From the NCBI GenBank assembly GCA_945916025.1, contig CAMEGD010000012.1:1-22202 (forward strand): a stretch of DNA of 22,202 nt, written 5' to 3'. The stretch is from an uncultured Clostridia bacterium (GTDB taxonomy: Bacteria > Bacillota > Clostridia > Tissierellales > Peptoniphilaceae). Position 1 is the first letter of the stretch; each line of letters opens with the position of its first letter. Of this stretch, positions 1 to 8,364 are shown piece after piece. The position numbers and the translations under genes are program-made. Under the pieces are notes generated by a model. The model saw only the letters and a list, made by a program, of their open reading frames with translations. It was not told where the DNA came from and ran no database searches.

Positions 1-875
1 GACAAGGACAACTTGTTGGAACTGTTGAAGTTGACAAGGTAACAGAAAATCAACTTGCAAGTATGATGGTTGGATATGATATAGATTTAGACGTAAATAA
101 AAAACCTGCCCAAGTATCAGATGAGGTTATTAATGTAAAGAACCTTACTGTAAAAGATGCCAGGGGGGTTCCTATGGTCAAGGATTTTTCTTTTAATGTA
201 AGAAAAGGTGAAATTGTTGCTATAGCTGGAGTAAGTGGAAATGGACAAACAGAACTTATTGAAGCTATAACAGGTTTGTCAAAATCAGAGTCAGGAGAAA
301 TCCTTGTAAATGGAAAGAACCTTGTAAATTCCATTCCTAAGACTGTTAGGGATGCTGGTGTAGCTACTATCCATGAAGACAGACATAAAAGAGGTCTAGT
401 ATTAGATTTTTCAATATGCGAAAACTTTATACTAGAATCCTATGATCAAGAACCATTTTCAAAAAATGGAATCTTAAATTGGCATGAAATTTATAGATAT
501 TCAGATATAAAAATCGAAGAATTTGATGTCAGACCAAAAAACGCAACTAAGATTAAGGCTAGAAACCTTTCTGGTGGTAACCAACAAAAGGTAATTATAG
601 CTAGAGAAATTGATCAAAACCCAGACCTACTTATTGCTTGCCAGCCTACAAGAGGTCTTGATGTTGGAGCTATCCAATCTGTTTATGAAGCTCTAATTAA
701 ACAAAGGGATGCTGGAAAGGCCATACTACTTATTTCTTTGGAACTTGAAGAAGTATTTGCCTTAGCTGACAGGATAATTGTAATTTATGATGGTAAAAAT
801 GTAGCTGAACTAAATCCTAGTGAAACTACTGACCATGAAATAGGATTTTTAATGGCAGGAGGTAACAATGAGTAA
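1..875 (+). CDS. Nucleoside ABC importer ATP-binding protein, 3' part (5' end outside window)
   Basis: The frame is open from the window edge (first full codon at 3), so this is the last 290 residues of a protein of about 500 residues. It holds the end of the first nucleotide-binding domain and all of the second. The second domain has a degenerate Walker A (GVSGNGQTE, about nt 228-254), the signature LSGGNQQK, and ACQPTRGLD where DEP-type Walker B residues would normally stand. That degeneracy is typical of the BmpA/NupN-type nucleoside importers (YufO/NupO family), in which only one site hydrolyses ATP efficiently. The stop overlaps the next gene by 8 bp, showing translational coupling to the two permeases. 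The ATG at 63 is internal, because homologous sequence continues upstream of it. Nucleoside specificity is inferred from the family and from the phosphorylase gene downstream. Confidence 0.9.
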   Translation, partial: QGQLVGTVEVDKVTENQLASMMVGYDIDLDVNKKPAQVSDEVINVKNLTVKDARGVPMVKDFSFNVRKGEIVAIAGVSGNGQTELIEAITGLSKSESGEILVNGKNLVNSIPKTVRDAGVATIHEDRHKRGLVLDFSICENFILESYDQEPFSKNGILNWHEIYRYSDIKIEEFDVRPKNATKIKARNLSGGNQQKVIIAREIDQNPDLLIACQPTRGLDVGAIQSVYEALIKQRDAGKAILLISLELEEVFALADRIIVIYDGKNVAELNPSETTDHEIGFLMAGGNNE

Positions 876-2007
876 ATTTCATGACTTGTTAAGAAAACCA
901 ATAATTGCCATTTTATTCGCCATTATTTTAGGTATTCTTGTAGGAGCTATAGTATTTATAGCAGCAGGATTTAACCCAATTGAAGCTTATGGAATTATGA
1001 TTTCTGGAGTTGTTGCAAATCCAAAAAATCTTGCCCAAACTGTAGTAAATGCAATTCCTTTTATATTCACAGGACTTGCCTTTTCATTTACATCTAGGGC
1101 TGGACTTTTCAATATAGGTATTGAAGGACAGTTTGTATTTGGAGCCTTAGTAGGAGCCTTGGTAGGATATTATGTAGCTTTGCCAGGAATTATTCATCCA
1201 ATAGTAATCCTAGTTATCGCCTTTTTTGCAGGTGGTATTTGGGGAGCTATATCAGGCTTACTAAAGAGCAAGTTTGGCATTCACGAAGTTATTTCAACTA
1301 TAATGCTCAACTGGATTGCCCATTATTTTTCTAACTTTATTGTAAATATGCCTTCCATAAAGGTACCAGGAACCCTCCATTCACCTGAAATCTTAGATTC
1401 AGCTAAGATAAACTTTTTCTCTACTGAGTGGAGAAGGTCTGAGGAAGGTAGGGCCTTTATTATGGAAAACAAGTTCCTAGGAGACATAGTACGTACTGAC
1501 TTAGGATGGGGAATATTAATTGCAATTATTGCAGCCGTAGTTTTATGGTTTGTTTTAAATCATACAAAAAGAGGTTTTGAAGTTCGTGCCGTAGGTTTAA
1601 ATAAACATGCTGCTGAATTTTCAGGAATCTCAGTTGACAAAAACATTGTCTTTACTATGTTTGTATCTGGTGGTATAGCAGCCCTAGGCGGAGCAATCCT
1701 AGTAATGACATCTACAAATTCAGTAAGTGTACTTTCTGCCCAAGAGGGTTATGGTTGGGACGGTATGAGTGTTGCCTTAATAGGTAATACTTCACCTTTA
1801 GGAGTCTTGCCAGCTGGCTTGTTATTTGCTGGTATGAGTCTTGGTGGAACCTTAGTTCAATCAAAATTAGGAGCACCTACAGAAATAATAAATATAATCA
1901 TAGGGGTAATAGTACTTGCAATAGCAGTAGCTTCATTACTTCCAAGAATTGCTGATAGGTTAGCCCAATTACATGCTGAAAAGAAAAGGAGGGAAGAAAA
2001 TGATTAG
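868..2007 (+). CDS. Nucleoside ABC importer permease 1
   Basis: A 379-residue integral membrane protein of the BPD_transp_2 class (RbsC/YufP-like). It has an N-terminal membrane segment (about residues 11-33) and then several hydrophobic helices, with the family motif around FNIGIEGQF (about residues 82-90) that is typical of nucleoside permeases. A hydrophilic insert of about 50 residues near the middle (about residues 165-210) is common in YufP-like permeases. The C-terminus is charged and lysine/arginine-rich. The start lies 8 bp inside the ATPase gene behind GGAGG. It should form the channel with the second permease and act at the cell membrane. The family call is firm; the exact substrate is inferred. 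Confidence 0.9.
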   Translation: MSKFHDLLRKPIIAILFAIILGILVGAIVFIAAGFNPIEAYGIMISGVVANPKNLAQTVVNAIPFIFTGLAFSFTSRAGLFNIGIEGQFVFGALVGALVGYYVALPGIIHPIVILVIAFFAGGIWGAISGLLKSKFGIHEVISTIMLNWIAHYFSNFIVNMPSIKVPGTLHSPEILDSAKINFFSTEWRRSEEGRAFIMENKFLGDIVRTDLGWGILIAIIAAVVLWFVLNHTKRGFEVRAVGLNKHAAEFSGISVDKNIVFTMFVSGGIAALGGAILVMTSTNSVSVLSAQEGYGWDGMSVALIGNTSPLGVLPAGLLFAGMSLGGTLVQSKLGAPTEIINIIIGVIVLAIAVASLLPRIADRLAQLHAEKKRREEND

Positions 2008-2914
2008 AATAATACTTTTAGCTATATCTATGACATTAATGTATTCTGCTCCTTTAGTTCTAACAGCTATGGGTGGTGTAATTTCCATGAGATCTGGTGT
2101 TGATAACATTGGACTTGAAGGTATGATGACAATAGGGGCCTTTGTAGGAACTACAGTTGCATACTTTACTGGAAACCCTTGGTTAGGATTTTTAGCTGGT
2201 GGTTTGGCAGGTATGTTACTTTCTGTACTACACGCCATTGTATCCATATCCCTAAAAGGAAATCAGATTATATCAGGTATTGCCATAAACTTTATAGGTC
2301 CTGGCGTTGCCCTATTCTTAAGTAGACTACTTTTTGATGGAGCTACCCAAACTTATACAGTTTTAAAAAAATTACCAAAACTTTTAGCCTCCTTAGGTGT
2401 AAAAAATCAAATGCTAAGAAGCTCTGATATTGATGTTACTGTAATAATAGCTCTCTTATTAGTAGTTGCAATTTGGTACTTTTTATACTACACAAAACAA
2501 GGACTTAGGGTTAGGGCCTGTGGAGAACATCCAGCTGCAGCAGATACTGTTGGTATTAATGTAATTTTAGTTAGGTACCTTTGTGTACTAGCTTCTGGGT
2601 TTTTATCAGGTCTTGGTGGAGCAGCATATACAATAGCTATCATCTCAAACTTTACCCCAACTGTTATTTCAGGCCAAGGCTTTATTGCCTTAGCAGCTGT
2701 AATATTTGGTAACTGGAGACCAATTGGGGCAGCCTTAGGTTGTCTACTATTTGGTTTTGCCCAAGCTTTAATAATTATTTTAGCTGGAACGGCTATACCT
2801 TCACAAATATTAGCAATGTTACCATACGCACTGACTTTATTTGTACTAATATTTGTTAAAAAGTCAGATCCACCAAAGGCAAATGGTGTACCTTACTTTA
2901 AAGGACAAGCTTAG
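2000..2914 (+). CDS. Nucleoside ABC importer permease 2
   Basis: A 304-residue membrane protein of the YufQ/NupQ type, partner of the preceding permease. It is almost wholly hydrophobic, with the family motif VDNIGLEGMM near residues 34-43 and a glycine-rich segment GFLSGLGGAAY near residue 210. The frame is open from an ATG at 1973, but AGGAGGG at 1988-1994 lies just upstream of the ATG at 2000, and that start gives a normal hydrophobic N-terminus, so 2000 is preferred. It overlaps permease 1 by 8 bp, as permease 1 overlaps the ATPase. This repeated 8-bp overlap suggests coupled translation and fixed stoichiometry. The substrate-binding lipoprotein gene is not in view and would be expected upstream. 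Confidence 0.9.
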   Translation: MIRIILLAISMTLMYSAPLVLTAMGGVISMRSGVDNIGLEGMMTIGAFVGTTVAYFTGNPWLGFLAGGLAGMLLSVLHAIVSISLKGNQIISGIAINFIGPGVALFLSRLLFDGATQTYTVLKKLPKLLASLGVKNQMLRSSDIDVTVIIALLLVVAIWYFLYYTKQGLRVRACGEHPAAADTVGINVILVRYLCVLASGFLSGLGGAAYTIAIISNFTPTVISGQGFIALAAVIFGNWRPIGAALGCLLFGFAQALIIILAGTAIPSQILAMLPYALTLFVLIFVKKSDPPKANGVPYFKGQA

Positions 2915-2934
2915 AAAAAATTTAGGAGTAAAAT

Positions 2935-3684
2935 ATGGAAAAATTGTATCACATAGGGATTGACGATTCCCATAAGGCAAAATATGCTATTCTACCTGGA
3001 GACCCAGACAGGGTAGAAAAAATAGCGAAGTATTTAGATAACCCAAAGAAAATTGGACAAAATAGAGAATATACTACCTACCTTGGACAATTAGAAGGAG
3101 ATAATGTCCTTGTAATGTCAACAGGTATGGGTGGACCTTCAACAGCAATTGGAGTTGAAGAACTTCACATGACTGGAGTAGAAAACTTTATTAGAGTTGG
3201 AACTTGTGGAGGTATGAATCCAAAGGTTAAGGGTGGAGATCTTGTAATAGTAACTGGATCTGTAAAGATGGACGGAACTTCTAACGAATACGTTCCTATC
3301 GAATTTCCAGCAGTGTCAGACTTTAGTTTAACCTTATCCTTAGTTGAAGCAGCTAACGAAAAGGAATATACTAACCACATTGGAATAGTTCAATGTAAGG
3401 ATTCCTTTTATGGACAACACAATCCTGACAGGATGCCTGTAGCTTATGAGCTAAAAAACAAGTGGGAAGCCTACAAAAAGGCTAACTGTCTTGCATCTGA
3501 AATGGAAAGTGCTACTCTATTTACAGTATCTCAAGTTTTAGGTACTAGGGCAGCTTGTGTTCTTAATACAGTTTGGAACCAAGAAGCTGATGACAACTAC
3601 CAAAGTACCCAAGTTCACGATACTTCTAAGGCTATTGAAGTAGCAATTGAAGCTGTGAGAAGGGAAATTTTAAAAAACAAATAA
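2935..3684 (+). CDS. udp: Uridine phosphorylase-type nucleoside phosphorylase
   Basis: A 249-residue protein of the PNP/UDP phosphorylase family (NP-I). Such enzymes split a nucleoside with phosphate into base and pentose-1-phosphate in the cytosol. Visible motifs are GDPDR (residues 22-26, phosphate loop), STGMGGPS (62-69), RVGTCGG (87-93, phosphate and base contacts) and SEMES (188-192, ribose binding). Length and motifs match hexameric uridine phosphorylases more closely than the DeoD purine type, so uridine is the likely substrate. The gene starts 20 bp after the permease stop behind AGGAG and ends at a strong terminator. It is the last gene of the uptake operon, so imported nucleosides would be cleaved directly. 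Substrate preference cannot be proved from sequence alone. Confidence 0.88.
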   Translation: MEKLYHIGIDDSHKAKYAILPGDPDRVEKIAKYLDNPKKIGQNREYTTYLGQLEGDNVLVMSTGMGGPSTAIGVEELHMTGVENFIRVGTCGGMNPKVKGGDLVIVTGSVKMDGTSNEYVPIEFPAVSDFSLTLSLVEAANEKEYTNHIGIVQCKDSFYGQHNPDRMPVAYELKNKWEAYKKANCLASEMESATLFTVSQVLGTRAACVLNTVWNQEADDNYQSTQVHDTSKAIEVAIEAVRREILKNK

Positions 3685-3691
3685 TATATTA

Positions 3692-3727
3692 GGCCAGGTA
3701 CTTTTAAAATGTACTTGGTCTTTTTTT
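3692..3727 (+). terminator. Intrinsic terminator after the nucleoside operon
   Basis: A 10-bp stem (arms 3692-3701 and 3711-3720, two G-T pairs) with a 9-nt AT loop is followed by seven T. It begins 8 bp after the phosphorylase stop and ends the importer-phosphorylase operon. Confidence 0.9.
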
Positions 3728-3734
3728 AATAGTT

Positions 3735-3763
3735 TTGTTATTTATAAGGACTTAGAGTATAAT
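3735..3763 (+). promoter_or_regulatory. Sigma-A-type promoter for the lipid kinase operon
   Basis: TTGTTA (3735-3740) and a perfect TATAAT (3758-3763) are separated by 17 bp. They lie directly after the previous terminator and 30 bp before the ATG at 3794. No further terminator appears before 7702, so this promoter may drive the next four genes. Confidence 0.75.
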
Positions 3764-3793
3764 TTTAATATAGAAAATTACTTTGGAGACAAA

Positions 3794-4696
3794 ATGACAA
3801 AAAAATTATTTATATTAAGCACCAAGGCTGGAAACAAGGATTTTGATGAATTTGAAAAAGAAATAATAAAGGTATATGAAGAGAATCATAGGATTCATGA
3901 ACTTGAGATTTTAAAAACCCAGTACAAAAACCATGGGACTGAAGCTGCAAGGGACTTTATAAAAGAAAATCCTGAGGACAAAATAGTAATAGTATGTGGG
4001 GGAGACGGAACTCTAGGTGAAGTTTCTAAAGTAATGTATAAGTCAAAGGCAGCCCTTGGACTTATTCCCATGGGAACAGCTAACGACTTTGCAAAAAACT
4101 TTTCCTACAAGGATTTTAAAATAGAAGATACCTTTGAACCAAGAATAAAGCCTATTGATATTATAGAAGTAAATAACAAAATATGTATAAATGTCTGTAG
4201 CTTAGGTTTTGATACCCATGTATTAGAATCTACCTATGATATTTTAGAAAAAGAGCCAGAACTTGGATATAAGGCCTTCTATAAGGCAGTTTTAAAGGAA
4301 GTAACTAATATAACCTTTGAGGAATTAGAACTAGATCTAAATTTAGTAAATGGAGAAAAGATAAAATACAAAGACACCCTAGTAGTATCTGCCCTTTGTA
4401 ATGGGTCCTACTATGGGTCAGGATTTAATCCAGCTCCAAATGGAAAACTAGACGATGGCATCTTAAATCTAATAGCTGTTAAAAAACAAGGTCTCTTTAC
4501 ACTTATTCCCTTGATATTGAGATACAAGTTTGGAAAGCACCTATCTAACAAGACAGTTACTGAACACCTAGTTAAGTCTGGAAGGATAAAGTCTGAAAAG
4601 ACCCTTACTGCTAATTTAGATGGAGAAATTTTTTATTCTAAGGAAATTGATTTTATTATTAGGGAAAAGGGAATCAATTGGGCATATTTTAAGTAA
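3794..4696 (+). CDS. Diacylglycerol kinase-family lipid kinase (YegS/BmrU type)
   Basis: A 300-residue cytosolic or membrane-associated kinase of the DAGK catalytic family. The nucleotide-binding motif GGDGT is at residues 69-73, followed by the family motif PMGTANDFAKNF (92-103). The C-terminal half ends with a DGE motif (NLDGEIF), where the catalytic Glu lies in characterised DgkB-type enzymes. The length of about 300 is standard. In Gram-positive bacteria such enzymes recycle diacylglycerol left by lipoteichoic acid synthesis, but the family also includes kinases with other lipid substrates, so the substrate is left open. The start follows TGGAG at a good distance. It is the first gene after the promoter at 3735; the next gene begins 105 bp later. 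Confidence 0.87.
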   Translation: MTKKLFILSTKAGNKDFDEFEKEIIKVYEENHRIHELEILKTQYKNHGTEAARDFIKENPEDKIVIVCGGDGTLGEVSKVMYKSKAALGLIPMGTANDFAKNFSYKDFKIEDTFEPRIKPIDIIEVNNKICINVCSLGFDTHVLESTYDILEKEPELGYKAFYKAVLKEVTNITFEELELDLNLVNGEKIKYKDTLVVSALCNGSYYGSGFNPAPNGKLDDGILNLIAVKKQGLFTLIPLILRYKFGKHLSNKTVTEHLVKSGRIKSEKTLTANLDGEIFYSKEIDFIIREKGINWAYFK

Positions 4697-4801
4697 TTAA
4701 CTATTAACTTATGTTAGCAGTATTTTTGTTGTTATTTTTACTTGTTATTTGGGAATATTTCCTATATAACTTAATTAGAGTGAGAAATTTAAGGAGGTTC
4801 T

Positions 4802-5836
4802 ATGGAAGTAAATACAGATTACACCCTAGGATTTTTAGAAGAAATTATAAATATTAAAAGTCCTAGTGGGGATACAAAAGAAGTAATGGACAGAATAAGA
4901 GAGGAATTTCAAAGTCTTGGGGTAGACTTTAAAAAGACGAAAAAGGGAGCATCTTACGGTATTTTAGAAGGGGAAAATACAGATGAATCCATTCTTTTAA
5001 CTGCCCATGTAGATACCCTAGGAGCTGTTGTAAAGGAAATAAAAAGTAACGGTAGACTTAGAATGGCACCTATTGGTGGATTTTCTTGGGGAGCCATGGA
5101 AGGGGAAACTGCCTATATTAAGAACATTGAGGATAAGGTTTACACAGGAACTATCCTTCCAGATGAGGCATCTGTTCATATTTTCGACAATGCAAAGGAC
5201 TCAAAAAAGACTCCAGAAACTATGGAAGTTAGAATAGATGAAGAAACTTCTTCAGAAGAAGAAACTAGGGCCTTGGGAATAGAAGTTGGTGACTTTATAG
5301 CCTTTGAACCTAGATTTAAGGTTCTTGACAATGGCTATATAAAATCTAGATTCTTAGATGACAAGTCCTGTGTAGCTTCTATGTTTACAATTATGAAGCA
5401 TTTCAAGGAAAACAACCTTAAGCCAAAATATACCACTTATTTTTATATAGCAGACTATGAAGAAATTGGTCATGGCCTTTACTTTATACCTGATAATATA
5501 AAGGAAATTATAGCTGTAGATATAGGAACAGTAGGTGGTTCACAAAGGTCTGATGAAAAACAAGTTACTATTTTTGCTAAGGACAGTGTAACTCCATACG
5601 ACCTTGAACTTAAGAAAAAGCTTGTAAATATTTGTAAGGAAAAGGAAATACCATATAGGATAGATGTAGCCCATAGGTATGGTTCAGATGCAAGTGTTGC
5701 CTTAACCCAAGGAAATGACGTTAGGATTGGATGTATTGGACCAGGGGTAGATGCAACTCACCATTATGAAAGGACCCACAAGGAAGGTTTAGAAAGTACT
5801 ATAAAACTAGTAATTGAATACCTACTAGCTGACTAA
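4802..5836 (+). CDS. M42-family metallo-aminopeptidase
   Basis: A 344-residue cytosolic co-catalytic metallopeptidase of the M42 family (PepA/FrvX/TET type), which removes N-terminal residues from peptides. Expected ligands are present in order: H69 and D71 (TAHVDTLG), D186 (FLDDKS), the E220-E221 pair (YEEIGHG; catalytic base and metal ligand), D240 (AVDIG) and the His pair 320-321 (ATHHYE). The PDZ-like insert of the family, about residues 80-175, is present, so the protein looks complete and active. AAGGAGG stands 4 bp before the ATG. Some members are annotated as endoglucanase M, but the peptidase role is better supported for the family. It is followed after 10 bp by a PLP decarboxylase gene, suggesting a joint role in peptide and amino acid catabolism (inference). 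Confidence 0.88.
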   Translation: MEVNTDYTLGFLEEIINIKSPSGDTKEVMDRIREEFQSLGVDFKKTKKGASYGILEGENTDESILLTAHVDTLGAVVKEIKSNGRLRMAPIGGFSWGAMEGETAYIKNIEDKVYTGTILPDEASVHIFDNAKDSKKTPETMEVRIDEETSSEEETRALGIEVGDFIAFEPRFKVLDNGYIKSRFLDDKSCVASMFTIMKHFKENNLKPKYTTYFYIADYEEIGHGLYFIPDNIKEIIAVDIGTVGGSQRSDEKQVTIFAKDSVTPYDLELKKKLVNICKEKEIPYRIDVAHRYGSDASVALTQGNDVRIGCIGPGVDATHHYERTHKEGLESTIKLVIEYLLAD

Positions 5837-5846
5837 GGAGGATTTT

Positions 5847-7070
5847 ATGGAAAAGAAGGATATTATTAAAAAGTTGTCTGAAGAGTTTGATAGTTTTTAC
5901 TTGTATGATGAAGAAATAATCCTAGAGAGAATAAAGGCACTAAAGGAAAATTTCCCTAGTATAAAATTTCTTTATTCCCTAAAGACTAATCCAAACCCTC
6001 ATATTCTAGATATTATTTATGGTCAAGGTCTAGGAGCAGATGCAGCCTCTCTATCAGAAGTAGAAAAGTCCTATGATAGAATAAAAGACCAAAAGAAGAT
6101 CCAGTATTCTGCACCAGGAAAGTCTAAAGAAGATATTAGAAAGTCTCTAGACAAGGCTATAATCATTGCAGATAGTTTAAATGAAATAAAGCTAATATCT
6201 GAGATAGCAAAAGAAGAAAATAAAACTGTAAAAATTGGTATTAGGATTAATCCAAACTTTACCTTTACTGATAACAAAGGGATGGCTGGGAAATTTGGAG
6301 TAGACGAAGACCTTTTCTTTGAGAAAATTGAGGATTTTAAGTCTTTAGAAAATATTGAAATAAAGGGAATTCATGTCCATTCAAAGAGTCAAGAACTTAA
6401 CTACGAAGTTATTAAAAACTATTACAAAAACATTTTGGATTTAGCAACTAGGGTAAATGAAAAGTTGGACTGTGACCTTGAATTTTTAAATATGGGCTCT
6501 GGTATAGGAATTCCTTACGAAGTTGAAGATGATGAAGTAGATGTTAAGAGTCTTGGAGCTAGTCTAGAAGAATTTTTACAAACATGTAAGGAAGAATTAG
6601 ATAAGGTAGAAATATATATAGAAACAGGTAGGTACCTTGTAGGTAAGGCTGGTCTTTATGTTACTAAGGTAAGGGACAAAAAGTCATCCTTTGGAAAGAA
6701 CTTTGTAATTTTAAGTAATACCTTAAATGGTTTTTATAGGCCATCTATAAATATGATGGTAGGTCTTTATACAGACTTTGAAAATCCACCTGCAAATGAG
6801 CCCCTATTTACAAGCTCAAACTCTAGCCAAATTTTTCCATTAGAAGAAAGGGCAGAAAAAGAAACTGTTACAATTATGGGTAACCTTTGTACAGGTGCTG
6901 ATGTAGTTAGAAAGGAAATAGAATTTCCAAAGGTAGAAATTGGAGATGTTTTGTACTTTAATAACGCAGGTTCCTACTCAATAGTACTATCTCCTATGCA
7001 ATTTGCCTCTATGGAAAGGCCTAAGGAAGTAATATTAAGAAAAGACAATGAAATTTTAGTAACAGAATAA
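5847..7070 (+). CDS. Fold-III PLP-dependent amino acid decarboxylase, substrate uncertain
   Basis: A 407-residue protein of the ODC/DAP-decarboxylase (LysA-like) family: an N-terminal alanine-racemase-type TIM barrel, then a beta-barrel domain. Lys46 in YSLKTNP should bind PLP. Further visible motifs are HVHSKS (176-181), NMGSGIG (215-221, phosphate-binding glycines), ETGR (259-262), C348 in GNLCTGAD (345-352) and NNAGSYS (372-378) from the neighbouring active site of the dimer. A typical DAP decarboxylase carries a CES motif after the Pro-x-Cys; here it reads CTGAD, and the substrate-specificity segment is not clearly of DAP, ornithine or carboxynorspermidine type. The gene follows the M42 peptidase by 10 bp behind AAGGAGG, so the two are probably co-transcribed. 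I am sure of the fold and chemistry class, not of the substrate. Confidence 0.78.
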   Translation: MEKKDIIKKLSEEFDSFYLYDEEIILERIKALKENFPSIKFLYSLKTNPNPHILDIIYGQGLGADAASLSEVEKSYDRIKDQKKIQYSAPGKSKEDIRKSLDKAIIIADSLNEIKLISEIAKEENKTVKIGIRINPNFTFTDNKGMAGKFGVDEDLFFEKIEDFKSLENIEIKGIHVHSKSQELNYEVIKNYYKNILDLATRVNEKLDCDLEFLNMGSGIGIPYEVEDDEVDVKSLGASLEEFLQTCKEELDKVEIYIETGRYLVGKAGLYVTKVRDKKSSFGKNFVILSNTLNGFYRPSINMMVGLYTDFENPPANEPLFTSSNSSQIFPLEERAEKETVTIMGNLCTGADVVRKEIEFPKVEIGDVLYFNNAGSYSIVLSPMQFASMERPKEVILRKDNEILVTE

Positions 7071-7085
7071 GACTTAATAACTTAG

Positions 7086-7130
7086 TTTTATCCTTTGGCT
7101 AACTTGGGTAAAAGTAGGTAAAGGATAAAA
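7086..7130. repeat. Perfect 11-bp inverted repeat before the DUF3783 gene
   Basis: TTTTATCCTTT (7086-7096) and AAAGGATAAAA (7120-7130) are exact inverse complements around a 23-nt loop, with a G-T pair possible at each end. No T tract follows, so it is not a standard terminator. The 3' arm ends one base before the AGGAG ribosome binding site at 7132-7136. It could act as an mRNA structure or as a protein-binding site. Confidence 0.7.
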
Positions 7131-7142
7131 TAGGAGTAGAAG

Positions 7143-7694
7143 ATGACAAAAAAATTATTAGTATACAACATGCCAGAAGATGTATTAAGAAGAATTAATA
7201 AATTTTCTGAAAAATATAAGTTTAAGACCTTGGTAGCAGAAGATTACCATCTTCATCACAATGTTGGAGACCTTTTAGAAGAGAAATTCGATTTACAAGA
7301 AGAAAGAATTAAAGACTTAGAGAAAATTGATATTAATTTTTTAATGATTCACAATTTCTCAGACAAGGAATTAGATGAACTTTTAAAAGACTTTAGGGAA
7401 GAAGCCCTAAACATTCCAAACAAGTGTATATCTACAGATACTAACAAGGGGTGGATACTGCACGACCTATTAAAGGAAAATAAGGAGGAAAGTGAACTTA
7501 TGCCTATACTTCATGGACTTTACTCCCTTAAAAAGGTAGGGAATAAACTACTTGAAGAAGGAATAGAAGATAAGGAAATAGAAGATGGAATAAGTGAAAT
7601 TAATGCTTATATTGAAAAGAAGGACTTTGACAAAGAACCTATGAAGGATCTTTACAATAGAGTAGCTAAGGTAATAAACAAACACTTACAATAA
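7143..7694 (+). CDS. DUF3783-domain protein of unknown function
   Basis: A 183-residue acidic cytosolic protein without membrane segments. The segment FLMIHNFSDKELDELLKDFR (about residues 66-85), then P-x-K and STDTNKGWILHDLLKEN (about residues 97-113), matches the pattern I know for DUF3783: a FS-x-x-ELD-x-x-L helix, then a Thr-Asn-x-x-W-x-L segment. The C-terminal 75 residues are charged and helical. DUF3783 proteins have no established activity. The ATG follows AGGAG at good distance. The gene ends at a terminator and may belong to the operon starting at 3735, but the long inverted repeat in its leader suggests separate control. Confidence 0.7.
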   Translation: MTKKLLVYNMPEDVLRRINKFSEKYKFKTLVAEDYHLHHNVGDLLEEKFDLQEERIKDLEKIDINFLMIHNFSDKELDELLKDFREEALNIPNKCISTDTNKGWILHDLLKENKEESELMPILHGLYSLKKVGNKLLEEGIEDKEIEDGISEINAYIEKKDFDKEPMKDLYNRVAKVINKHLQ

Positions 7695-7701
7695 AGCTAG
7701 A

Positions 7702-7732
7702 AACTGGTACTAAAATTAGTGCCAGTTTTTTT
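7702..7732 (+). terminator. Intrinsic terminator after the DUF3783 gene
   Basis: A 10-bp stem (7702-7711 with 7718-7727, one G-T pair) and an AAAATT loop are followed by a T run to 7732, starting 8 bp after the stop codon. Confidence 0.9.
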
Positions 7733-7844
7733 ATGAAAATTTCTTTAGCAAATTATTTAGTAAAATATTTCATTTTTTTGAAACATAGTATATTATATAA
7801 AGAAAACAAAAGGTTAGAACACAACAAGTTGCTAGGAGGTAAAA

Positions 7845-8363
7845 ATGGGCACAAATACTAAGAAAACCTTTACAGTCCTTGAAAAATTTCAAGAAGAAAA
7901 GTACATAGAAGAAATGGCTAGAAAGGGACACAGGTTAGTTGGAGTTGATACAAGTGGCCACAGGTTTGAAGATTCAACACCTATAGACGGAACCTGTATT
8001 ATAGAATATTTTTCCTATTCTTTTCCTAAGGAAAACAAGATTTATGAAGACCAAGGACTTAGACTAGTATCATCATTTAAGGGCTCAAAGGGCTATTGGA
8101 ACTACTTTTTTGGTCCAAAGGTAAAAGATTTAAGTAGAAGAAAGGACTCCTATGATGACCTACTAGACAATGTCCTAAAGAGAAAGGATATTTTTTGGAA
8201 TGTAATATCCTTGTCAGTTTCACTATTTGGTCTCTACATGTATTACAATTCCAAAAATCCTATATTTTTTATTTTAGTATTACTTCCCCTTGTAATCTTT
8301 TTTATGCTTAAGGGAGTAAGCACCAATATAAAAATTAATAAATCGAAAAAAGGAGGAGAGTAA
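7845..8363 (+). CDS. DUF2812-domain membrane protein
   Basis: A 172-residue protein. Residues about 8-90 fit DUF2812: a short K-F-x-x-E-K-Y-I-E-E-M-A-x-K-G helix followed by a beta-rich segment with several Gly and aromatic residues. Two membrane helices follow at about 117-134 and 138-156, and then a basic tail (KINKSKKGG). The function is unknown. The family is often found beside transcriptional regulators, commonly PadR types, and here a LacI-family regulator begins one base after the stop. Tight pairing suggests that the membrane protein modulates or is linked to the regulator (inference). AGGAGGT precedes the ATG. The AT-rich upstream region 7733-7844 must hold its promoter, but I see no pair of -35 and -10 boxes with good spacing. 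Confidence 0.68.
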   Translation: MGTNTKKTFTVLEKFQEEKYIEEMARKGHRLVGVDTSGHRFEDSTPIDGTCIIEYFSYSFPKENKIYEDQGLRLVSSFKGSKGYWNYFFGPKVKDLSRRKDSYDDLLDNVLKRKDIFWNVISLSVSLFGLYMYYNSKNPIFFILVLLPLVIFFMLKGVSTNIKINKSKKGGE

Positions 8364-8364
8364 A

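Noticed and set aside
7768..7796. Possible promoter TTTCAT with TATTAT before the DUF2812 gene
   Set aside because: The spacing is good but the -35 box is very poor, and the nearby TTGAAA (7778-7783) has no -10 box at a workable distance.
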